Of a stretch of DNA of 5,838 nucleotides, positions 1-5,170 are shown one piece after another (the first letter of the stretch is position 1; every line of letters begins with the position of its first letter). The notes below the pieces were generated by a model that saw only the letters and a list, made by a program, of their open reading frames with translations, searched no databases and had not been told where the DNA came from. The stretch covers positions 1-5,838 of the forward strand of contig DATNPH010000068.1 in assembly GCA_036703315.1 (NCBI GenBank), written 5' to 3'. A program made the position numbers and the translations under genes. The stretch is from DATNPH01 sp036703315. Its GTDB lineage: Bacteria > Cyanobacteriota > Cyanobacteriia > Cyanobacteriales > Coleofasciculaceae.

Positions 1-582
1 CCTTCTGGCTCAGGGAAGACGACGTTGCTGACGCTGATGGGAGGATTGCGATCGCCTCAAGAAGGGAATCTCAAAATCTTAGGACAAGAACTCGCAGGAG
101 CCACAAAAAACCAGCTAGTCGAAGTGCGCCGCAATATTGGCTATATTTTCCAGGCTCACAACTTGCTCAAGTGCCTCACCGCCCGCCAGAATGTGCAGAT
201 GTCCCTGGAACTACACCCTGAGTATTCTCCAAAAGAAGCTGCTGCCAAGGCAACCACTATGTTGGAAGCAGTAGGTTTAGGTCATCGTGTGAATTACTAC
301 CCGGACAATCTCTCGGGAGGACAAAAACAGCGAGTCGCGATCGCTCGTGCCCTAGTGAGTCAACCGAAGTTACTATTAGCTGACGAACCAACTGCTGCAC
401 TAGACAGTAAATCAGGTCGTGAGGTTGTTGAATTGATGCAGCAGCTTGCTAAGGAACAGGGCTGTACAATCTTGATGGTTACTCACGATAACCGGATTCT
501 GGATATAGCTGACCGCATCGTTCATATGGAAGATGGGTATCTCAGAAGAGATGAGATAAATGAGGTTGTCCAGCCCGGTTGA
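1..582 (+). CDS. devA: DevA-family ABC exporter ATP-binding protein (5' truncated by window edge)
   Basis: This is the ATPase subunit of a MacB/DevBCA-type exporter. It sits on the cytoplasmic face and powers export through a membrane-fusion protein (DevB) and a permease (DevC); in heterocyst formers the founding member exports envelope glycolipids. The frame is open from base 1, giving 193 visible residues. It opens directly in Walker A (PSGSGKTT, 1-8). Then come the Q-loop (YIFQ, Gln51), the ABC signature LSGGQ (104-108), Walker B with its glutamate (LLLADEP, 124-130), a D-loop (ALD) and the switch histidine (THD, His162). The segment around GLGHRVNYYPDNLSGGQ and the C-terminal ILDIADRIVHMEDG are characteristic of DevA rather than of LolD or MacB. 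About 40-50 N-terminal residues are missing off the left edge; the TTG at 25 is an internal Leu codon, not a start. devB and devC would be expected just upstream. Cyanobacteria carry several DevA paralogues, so the symbol denotes the family, not proven orthology. Confidence 0.93.
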   Translation, partial: PSGSGKTTLLTLMGGLRSPQEGNLKILGQELAGATKNQLVEVRRNIGYIFQAHNLLKCLTARQNVQMSLELHPEYSPKEAAAKATTMLEAVGLGHRVNYYPDNLSGGQKQRVAIARALVSQPKLLLADEPTAALDSKSGREVVELMQQLAKEQGCTILMVTHDNRILDIADRIVHMEDGYLRRDEINEVVQPG

Positions 583-606
583 GCACTACCAATTTCACTT
601 TGAGCT

Positions 607-636
607 AGATTTTAATTAGCCAGCTAATTAAAATCT
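607..636. promoter_or_regulatory. Perfect 14-bp-arm palindrome, probable MarR operator
   Basis: AGATTTTAATTAGC (607-620) and GCTAATTAAAATCT (623-636) are exact inverted repeats around a CA spacer. The palindrome ends 9 bp before the GTG start of the MarR gene. A possible -10 box, TAAAAT (629-634), lies inside the right arm, so a bound dimer would block transcription. The core TTAG-N-CA-N-CTAA recurs at 1214-1233 before the next gene. Autoregulation through a near-perfect palindrome is normal for MarR proteins. A rho-independent terminator for devA is less likely: the stem is AT-rich, the spacer is only 2 nt, and no T-run follows. Confidence 0.75.
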
Positions 637-645
637 TAAAAGACT

Positions 646-1155
646 GTGGCTATACTGCGTCCCTTTGCCGATCAACAGACAATCCTGGATTTTGCCCAGC
701 ACTGCCCTGAGTTAGACATTGCTTCAGTCGAAGCTTGTTTAGCTTTTTTACAAGCCACGGCTGATGTTTATCAAGCCTTGGATGTTCATTTTGCCCGTTA
801 TGGTCTTTCTAGGGGGAAATTTACCCTGTTGATGCAATTGTTGCTGGCTGACGAGCAAGGATTAACACCCTCTGAATGTGCTGAACGTGCTGGTGTTACT
901 AGAGCAACAATCACAGGACTCCTTGACGGACTCGAACGAGATGGATGGGTAAGACGCGAACCTTACTCAGCCGACAGGCGAATGCTCAGTTTGCATCTAA
1001 CAGACAAGGGGCGGCAGTTGCTGTCTCAAATGCTTCCAGACCACTTTTGCCGCACCACAGGGTTGATGGCTCATCTCACCGACAGCGAAAAAAAGTCACT
1101 AATCGAGCTTTTAAATAAAGTACGCGCTGGAATTTCAGCCATGCTTGACCCATAA
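646..1155 (+). CDS. MarR-family transcriptional regulator
   Basis: This is a winged-helix repressor of 169 residues, the usual MarR length. N-terminal helices (about 23-55) would supply part of the dimer interface. The helix-turn-helix covers roughly 73-104, with recognition helix VTRATITGLLDGLERDGWV. The wing at 105-122 holds the family's ADRR and the LTDKG turn (SADRRMLSLHLTDKG). A C-terminal helix (144-166) completes the dimer domain. The GTG at 646 is chosen because an in-frame TAA lies at 637-639 and the next Met codon is residue 63, which would remove the dimer helices. There is no clear Shine-Dalgarno. The gene follows devA by 63 bp on the same strand and precedes the DUF2269-like gene. 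Related palindromes before both this gene and the next suggest autoregulation plus control of that neighbour. The ligand is unknown; MarR proteins commonly sense phenolics, lipophilic compounds or oxidants. Confidence 0.92.
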   Translation: MAILRPFADQQTILDFAQHCPELDIASVEACLAFLQATADVYQALDVHFARYGLSRGKFTLLMQLLLADEQGLTPSECAERAGVTRATITGLLDGLERDGWVRREPYSADRRMLSLHLTDKGRQLLSQMLPDHFCRTTGLMAHLTDSEKKSLIELLNKVRAGISAMLDP

Positions 1156-1213
1156 ATAAAAGTCTTGTCGGAGCTTTAGTGAGCAGCTTTAAACCCAAAT
1201 TTTCGGTAAAGTA

Positions 1214-1233
1214 TTGGTTAGGCACCTAATCAT
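1214..1233. promoter_or_regulatory. Second MarR-like operator, upstream of the membrane protein gene
   Basis: TTGGTTAGGCACCTAATCAT is an imperfect palindrome with the same CA centre as the 607-636 site, matching its 20-bp core at 14 positions. The innermost seven positions of each arm pair apart from one mismatch (GGTTAGG against CCTAATC). An extra half-site, CACCTAA, recurs at 1238-1244, 15 bp after the copy at 1223-1229. The site lies 31 bp before the ATG at 1265, suitable for repression. Its role is inferred from its similarity to the upstream palindrome. Confidence 0.6.
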
Positions 1234-1264
1234 AAGCCACCTAACTACAGCTTTGGGAAATCAT

Positions 1265-1801
1265 ATGAACAAGCTAAGCATCAAGCAAAAGAACTGGTTG
1301 CTCTCGTCTCACGTCGCCTTTGCAGCAATTTGGTTTGGCACCGCTTTATGCATGATCGCTATTGCGCTGAGCAATCGAAACACGTCTAACGGTGATCAAC
1401 TCTACGCCATCAACTCTGTTTTAAAGCTACTAGATGACTTTATAATTATTCCCGCTGCCACCCTATCGCTGATTACAGGTGGATTACTCTGCTGGCTAAC
1501 CATTTGGGGATTTTTCAAACACTACTGGGTTATCGTCAAGTGGGTGGCAACCGTAACACTCATCGTCTTCGGCACATTCTGGCTTGGTCCGTGGACAAAT
1601 GCCATGACTGCGATTTCTGAAGCGGAACGATTACAAGCGCTGCAAAATCCACTGTATATGTTTGACCAAAAAGCAGTGATAGTAGGAGCTATAATTCAGA
1701 CCTCATGCCTTCTAGTCGTTATCGGCATTTCAGTTCTCAAGCCTTGGGGAAGGCGAAACATCAAGAAGCAGGAGAAACAACAGCCAGTTGCTTCTAATTG
1801 A
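1265..1801 (+). CDS. DUF2269-like four-helix integral membrane protein
   Basis: This is a small inner-membrane protein of 178 residues and unknown biochemical function. Four hydrophobic helices are visible at about 12-35, 59-82, 88-108 and 136-158, with a basic, polar C-terminal tail (GRRNIKKQEKQQ). Helix 1 carries His16, Trp23 and Gly25 (HVAFAAIWFG), and the helix 2-3 turn reads WGFFKHYWVIVKW. Both patterns resemble proteins annotated as DUF2269; I recognise this from memory of the family, not from a search. ATG 1265 is preferred over the in-frame TTG at 1214 because it gives a normal N-terminus before helix 1, and because 1214-1233 looks like an operator. A weak GGGA lies upstream. It follows the MarR gene by 109 bp and is probably repressed by it. 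It may act in envelope stress or transport, but no substrate is evident. Conserved histidines leave heme or metal binding possible. Confidence 0.8.
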   Translation: MNKLSIKQKNWLLSSHVAFAAIWFGTALCMIAIALSNRNTSNGDQLYAINSVLKLLDDFIIIPAATLSLITGGLLCWLTIWGFFKHYWVIVKWVATVTLIVFGTFWLGPWTNAMTAISEAERLQALQNPLYMFDQKAVIVGAIIQTSCLLVVIGISVLKPWGRRNIKKQEKQQPVASN

Positions 1802-1866
1802 AAGAGAAAATTAATAAAAATTAAATAAGTTTTAATCGCTGCACCCTAATAAAGCCAATGAGTTGA

Positions 1867-2640
1867 TTACTGAACGCCCGCTCGTTTTGTTCTCAAAGTA
1901 ACGTTAACGCCTTCACTGGATTGCTGTAACACCAGCAAGGGAGTCGGCTTTGCTTTTTGGTCCCAGCGGATGAAGACAATACGACCTTGAATTGTAGGCT
2001 GCCAACTCTCATGCTCATCTTTTGGGTTGAGAAACGTTTCAATACAATCGATAATCTGACTAATTGTTGCAGAGGTCGCCTGAGTCGGTAATTTCATCAA
2101 AATAATCTGAATGCGGAAAAGCACTCGCATCGATCGCTTTCCACCACTTTCCGTCTCATACATTACATCAAATGTTTCATCGACTTGACGCCCTCCTGCA
2201 CTAGCAATGCCAACAACCGATTGATTTCCCTGAGGGGGTCGGAGCGCTACACTAATTAACTGTTTGACCTTAATTTTGATTTGGTTGACAATTGCAAAGT
2301 GAAATACCTCTTCATCCATTCGCATTCTTAGGTAGTCCAGGTTGAATTCACGCGAGTGAACTAAATCTGGATTGGCTTCCATTTTACGGATTGTATTAAG
2401 AGCTAATTTTAATTTTTTTTGAAGTTCCGCAGTTTTGAACTGCTCAAATCTGAGTTTTTTTGCAGCATCATCAACTTTTAATTTGCCATATACAGCTAAC
2501 CCAATAAGCATTAAAAATAAGCTAATTGAAACGAAGATCCAAAGTTGTCCAGAAGCCTGATTCTCAGAAGCCGTCTTGGCTGATGTAGGTGACTTAACAG
2601 GATTTTGAGCTAGTACTGATTCTATAAATGTGGTAGACAT
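1867..2640 (-). CDS. Conserved hypothetical membrane-anchored coiled-coil protein
   Basis: I do not recognise a named family. The product is 257 residues from ATG 2640; an in-frame GTG at 2646 would add two. ATG is preferred because a candidate promoter would start transcription near 2652. Numbered from the GTG, a polar Ser/Thr/Ala-rich head (1-34) precedes one membrane helix (35-56). A Lys-rich helix with coiled-coil character follows (58-92, with KKLRFEQFKTAELQKKLKLA). A compact alpha/beta domain occupies 95-259, including NPDLVHSREFNLDYLRMRMDEE, and ends in beta-rich sequence (GRIVFIRWDQ, PLLVLQQSS). Lysines directly after the helix suggest that the large C-terminal domain is cytoplasmic. 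It converges on the DUF2269-like gene (65 bp between stops) and lies 202 bp downstream of the M15-like gene on the same strand. Its own promoter suggests separate transcription. Confidence 0.85.
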   Translation of the reverse strand: MSTTFIESVLAQNPVKSPTSAKTASENQASGQLWIFVSISLFLMLIGLAVYGKLKVDDAAKKLRFEQFKTAELQKKLKLALNTIRKMEANPDLVHSREFNLDYLRMRMDEEVFHFAIVNQIKIKVKQLISVALRPPQGNQSVVGIASAGGRQVDETFDVMYETESGGKRSMRVLFRIQIILMKLPTQATSATISQIIDCIETFLNPKDEHESWQPTIQGRIVFIRWDQKAKPTPLLVLQQSSEGVNVTLRTKRAGVQ

Positions 2641-2658
2641 AATCACGCTATCGCTAGA

Positions 2659-2687
2659 AATATACGTTTATTTTTTCATTCTTTAAA
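2659..2687 (-). promoter_or_regulatory. Candidate promoter of the coiled-coil protein gene
   Basis: On the minus strand a -10 box TATATT (2664-2659, five of six matches to consensus) lies 17 bp from a weak -35 box TTTAAA (2687-2682, four of six). Transcription would begin near 2652, about 12 nt before ATG 2640. AT-rich intergenic DNA yields such matches by chance, so support is moderate. The -35 box overlaps the palindrome at 2685-2709. Confidence 0.4.
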
Positions 2688-2709
2688 TGCACTTTCTAAA
2701 AGTGCATTT
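2685..2709. repeat. Perfect 11-bp inverted repeat, possible operator
   Basis: AAATGCACTTT (2685-2695) and AAAGTGCATTT (2699-2709) are exact inverted repeats around CTA. As RNA this would fold into an 11-bp hairpin with a 3-nt loop. No T-run follows on either strand, which argues against an intrinsic terminator. The repeat overlaps the candidate -35 box of the downstream minus-strand gene, so a protein-binding site is the better guess. A 3'-end stabilising hairpin for the M15-like transcript also remains possible. Confidence 0.6.
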
Positions 2710-2842
2710 TGCTGGTTAAAGTAATTGAAGCAAAAGAAATCGGCAGGACAGAGTTGAGAGTTGAAAGCTGGAACTAAAACGTCTTAAATTACGCATATTT
2801 AGCTTAATAATTACAACTTTTGATACACCCTAACGCCCAAAT

Positions 2843-4504
2843 TTAGTTTCGCCACCGGGCACGATAGTTCCGTGCATCTATGTAGCATAAATTGGGAAAT
2901 TTACTATAGCGACCTAAGCCACCAGACCACCAAGGGTCGAGGAACCAGTAAAGTTGATTACCACTCAAACCCTCACAGAAAAAGTTCATAGCATCCCCAA
3001 CTAGATGGCGACTTGTTGTAGCACCACTAACGTCACTATTAATGCTAAGTGGGCAATACCAGCTAACTACCATAAAAGGTCGCCCAATGCGATCGCGTGC
3101 CTGTTGCGCTAGTTTAGCAAGGCGAATGATGGCGTCAACACTCACCTGGTTTGAGGGCATCTGGGTGCCGCCATGGGTTGCCTCTGCCCAGATGAAGTTA
3201 CCATCCTCAATAATTGAGGCAGATAGCTGAATATTTTCCGGTGTCCAACGCTCAGGACGCTTGAGAATTACCACGGGCATGGGTTTGGGAGGTGCTTCTT
3301 TGGCATTGCTAGCCACTTGAGCTAGGTATCTTTGGTTGTCCAGTAAGAATTCAATCGTCTGATTTGCACTGGGCACATTGTGCCAAAGTTGGACAAGACT
3401 GATTAGCGCTTCCCGTTGGTGGTCGAGTTCTTCATACTCTCCAGGCAGACGCCGCGCAAAGTTTATGAGTTCTCGATCCAGCTGAGTCGCTAGGTTTACT
3501 AATGTCGTCCGCTCAGGGGTACTGTTTCTGAGAAACTCAGGATTAATCCCCAAAGTCACCAGCACGGTAGCACGGGAATCAAGCTGATACCACAGCCGGA
3601 ACGCCTCTGTGAGGGCGTTACGTTGGCTACCTTGCCCCTGGTAGTAATCAGGAAGGCGCTGCACAAAAGCAATCAGTGCTGGATCGATGAGGCTCAGATC
3701 TGCCCTAGGAGACGTGTTCGTTTTCAGGGAGGCGATCGCATCTTCTCGTGTTCCTAGCTGACGCCACAGCTGAGTCAGGCGCAGCAGTGCCTCTCGTTGC
3801 TGGGGGTATCCACGATAGTTAGCAACAAGTCCTTGAACACATTGCTTCAGAGGAATATCCAAGATAGATTCGTCGCTACTGGCAGCAGCAACTTGATCAG
3901 CAAGCACCAACGAGGCGATCGCCGCTTCACGGGTATCCAGTTTCCGCCAGATGCGTACCGCCTCCAGCAACCCCTCTCGCTGATTCGGCAGTCTAGTGTA
4001 GTTGTCTGGGATTTGCTCCACAAAGTTAAGTAGGGCTTGCTCCAAATAGTCGAAATTTTGAGGTATCGTGTCCGAGTTGAGGTCTGTTTCCAGCTCAGCT
4101 AAATAAGCTTGTCGTAGCTTATCAAAGTTACACGCTTCTAAACGCGCCGTTGTTAATTCACTGGTCGGCGGCGCATACCCCTGAGCAACACTTTGGAGAA
4201 ATTGGTCAGTATAGCGACCTTGTTCAGCCTGCCACAAATCGGACTCGCTCCAACCTTGAATTACTAAACTATCACTGAGAGACCGAATGGCATTTGCCGC
4301 ATACTGAATCTGTTCGGGCAAGGTATTAACGGCGGACAGTGCAACTCGATTAGCAGGAGAGACACCTAAGCCGATTTCTCCATCTGAAAGGGAAGGTGAA
4401 CTATGAGCTTGATAAAGTGCTGCAAGAATCGGTTTATGAATACCTGCTCGTTCAGCTTCTATGAGATAAAAATAATTACGTTGGTCTGATGAGAGTATTG
4501 CCAT
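2843..4504 (-). CDS. Repeat protein with C-terminal peptidase M15-like domain, probably catalytically inactive
   Basis: This 553-residue protein has an unassigned helical N-terminal domain (about 1-140), four repeats and an M15-like C-terminal domain (about 425-553). The repeats (about 157-200, 218-261, 276-319 and 345-388) share FV..LP..Y...QRE.L.....LW..L.TRE.AIASL. M15 enzymes are zinc peptidases that cut peptidoglycan stem peptides. The frame of the domain is clear: GNFIWAEATHGG, then SWYCPLSINSD, SRHLVGDAMNF and a final CYIDARNYRARW. The expected SxHxxGxAxD zinc motif has His500, but Asn507 replaces Asp. The expected HxD near the end has Tyr541 in place of His, with Asp543 kept. Cys484 sits where SWYR is usual. 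No signal peptide or membrane helix is visible, so its route to the wall, if any, is unclear. ATG 4504 opens the frame; no Shine-Dalgarno is seen. The gene is divergent from the material to its right. The domain assignment is strong; inactivity is inferred from the substitutions. Confidence 0.88.
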   Translation of the reverse strand: MAILSSDQRNYFYLIEAERAGIHKPILAALYQAHSSPSLSDGEIGLGVSPANRVALSAVNTLPEQIQYAANAIRSLSDSLVIQGWSESDLWQAEQGRYTDQFLQSVAQGYAPPTSELTTARLEACNFDKLRQAYLAELETDLNSDTIPQNFDYLEQALLNFVEQIPDNYTRLPNQREGLLEAVRIWRKLDTREAAIASLVLADQVAAASSDESILDIPLKQCVQGLVANYRGYPQQREALLRLTQLWRQLGTREDAIASLKTNTSPRADLSLIDPALIAFVQRLPDYYQGQGSQRNALTEAFRLWYQLDSRATVLVTLGINPEFLRNSTPERTTLVNLATQLDRELINFARRLPGEYEELDHQREALISLVQLWHNVPSANQTIEFLLDNQRYLAQVASNAKEAPPKPMPVVILKRPERWTPENIQLSASIIEDGNFIWAEATHGGTQMPSNQVSVDAIIRLAKLAQQARDRIGRPFMVVSWYCPLSINSDVSGATTSRHLVGDAMNFFCEGLSGNQLYWFLDPWWSGGLGRYSKFPNLCYIDARNYRARWRN

Positions 4505-4682
4505 GGAAAATTGTAAGAATTCGACTTACGGCACCCTTTCCACAATAATCTATGGTGTTTGCACCCATTGAGCTGGGAATAACGAACAATTCCTATAAAA
4601 ATCTGCGTTTAATCGTCACTGATATGGATTACTGGTGGATATCGCCATCACGAGGGCGATCGCTCGGCATAATACTTGCGAG

Positions 4683-4702
4683 TGGGGAATGGGGAATGGG
4701 AA
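4683..4702. repeat. STRR-type heptamer tandem repeat (TGGGGAA)
   Basis: TGGGGAA occurs twice in tandem (4683-4696), followed by a unit missing one G. On the opposite strand this reads CCCCATT, the form of the short tandemly repeated repetitive (STRR) heptamers known from filamentous cyanobacteria. It is non-coding; the array is short, so some units may have been lost. Confidence 0.65.
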
Positions 4703-4730
4703 GATTACTCTACGTAGTTTATGTCTGATT

Positions 4731-4744
4731 AATTACCAATTACC
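4731..4744. repeat. Heptamer tandem repeat (AATTACC x2)
   Basis: Two exact copies of AATTACC lie side by side, preceded by a partial ATT. The heptamer period matches the STRR patch about 30 bp to the left, consistent with the same class of cyanobacterial intergenic repeat. Confidence 0.5.
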
Positions 4745-4890
4745 AAAAACCGTTACCGCTAGCTCTCTTCGAGTCTTGCCTGCGGCACACTGCGCTTTCT
4801 GAGCGTCTTGTGCCAGTTGAGGGCGCGAAATCTCGGATAAGCTGAGGTGCATTTAAATTGCATAACCCTCTCCCCCTGCCTCCCTTGCTT

Positions 4891-4910
4891 CCGGGAGCCT
4901 CCGGGAGCTT
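4891..4910. repeat. 10-bp tandem repeat (CCGGGAGCYT x2)
   Basis: CCGGGAGCCT (4891-4900) is followed at once by CCGGGAGCTT (4901-4910), differing at one base. A C-rich tract (CCCTCTCCCCCTGCCTCCC, 4866-4884) precedes it, and its terminal CTCCC can pair with the following GGGAG. This is low-complexity intergenic DNA with no sign of coding. Confidence 0.5.
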
Positions 4911-4927
4911 CTCAGCCTGCAACTTGA

Positions 4928-5121
4928 ATGTTGATTAGCTTATTACGCGCAGTATGTGTGCCAGTTGTGAGTGCAGTGGGTTTTGTTTTTTTCCTCGCAC
5001 TGCATAAGGTCAGCTCCTCCAGCAATAGATTAAGTTGTACTTGAAAAATGCGGTAGCTCCTGTGATTATTCAAGATTTACCTGACAGTGTTGAGATTACC
5101 AATGTGCAAGCCACCACTTGA
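4928..5121 (+). pseudogene. Small membrane-protein gene, apparently frameshifted
   Basis: From ATG 4928 one frame reads MLISLLRAVCVPVVSAVG, then FVFFLALHKVSSSSNRLSCT, and stops at TGA 5042-5044 (38 residues, one membrane helix at about 9-25). The -1 frame is open from 5029, after a TAG at 5026-5028, to TGA 5119-5121. It reads KNAVAPVIIQDLPDSVEI and then TNVQATT, which looks like ordinary protein rather than chance. A single-base deletion between about 5029 and 5044 would explain the break and restore a protein of about 64 residues: a membrane anchor with a short polar tail. I do not recognise the family. Alternatives are two unrelated short frames, programmed -1 frameshifting near the A5 run at 5044-5048, or a sequencing error. 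The intact gene would lie 49 bp upstream of the next + strand gene. Confidence 0.4.
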
Positions 5122-5170
5122 ATCCTGATCCGATCGCCTAATTGCACACCCAACCAAAATCCTTACACAG

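Larger units (their letters stand above)
4505..4927. other. Repeat-rich intergenic region with no convincing gene
   Basis: This gap follows the start of the M15-like gene and runs to the small broken gene at 4928. It holds one HIP1 site (4656-4663), within a weak inverted repeat (ATCGCC 4641-4646, GGCGAT 4655-4660). It also holds three short tandem-repeat patches, listed separately. The segment GCCTGCGGCACACTGCGC at 4779-4796 resembles GC-rich dispersed repeats common between cyanobacterial genes. A weak GGCACA/TGTGCC inverted repeat (4784-4789 and 4809-4814) overlaps it. The promoter of the M15-like gene must lie at the left end, but no good -35/-10 pair is evident. Confidence 0.6.

Noticed and set aside
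607..636. The palindrome considered as the devA rho-independent terminator
   Set aside because: AT-rich stem, 2-nt spacer, no T-run after it, and a related copy before another gene with no gene end in the same arrangement. An operator explains it better.
1802..1866. AT-rich gap between convergent genes, considered as a bidirectional terminator
   Set aside because: No GC-rich stem and no clean inverted repeat; only A/T-rich sequence with chance partial symmetry.
3042..4033. Two plus-strand open frames (3042-3230 and 3797-4033)
   Set aside because: Both are antisense shadows of the well-supported M15-like gene and have no protein-like features.
4552..4728. Plus-strand open frame of 58 codons beginning MVFAPIELGITNNSY
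   Set aside because: It runs through the STRR heptamer repeat, has no ribosome binding site, and its second half (ASGEWGMGRLLY) is translated repeat. Most likely a chance frame.
4740..4922. Minus-strand open frame of 60 codons
   Set aside because: The protein is Arg/Gly-rich and simply reads the C-rich tract and tandem repeats. It has no domain character and the region is low complexity.
4972..5004. Inverted repeat TGCAGTG ... CACTGCA with a T-rich loop
   Set aside because: The stem is only 7 bp with a 19-nt loop and the T-run is inside the loop, so it is not a terminator. It overlaps the protein-like small frame at 4928.
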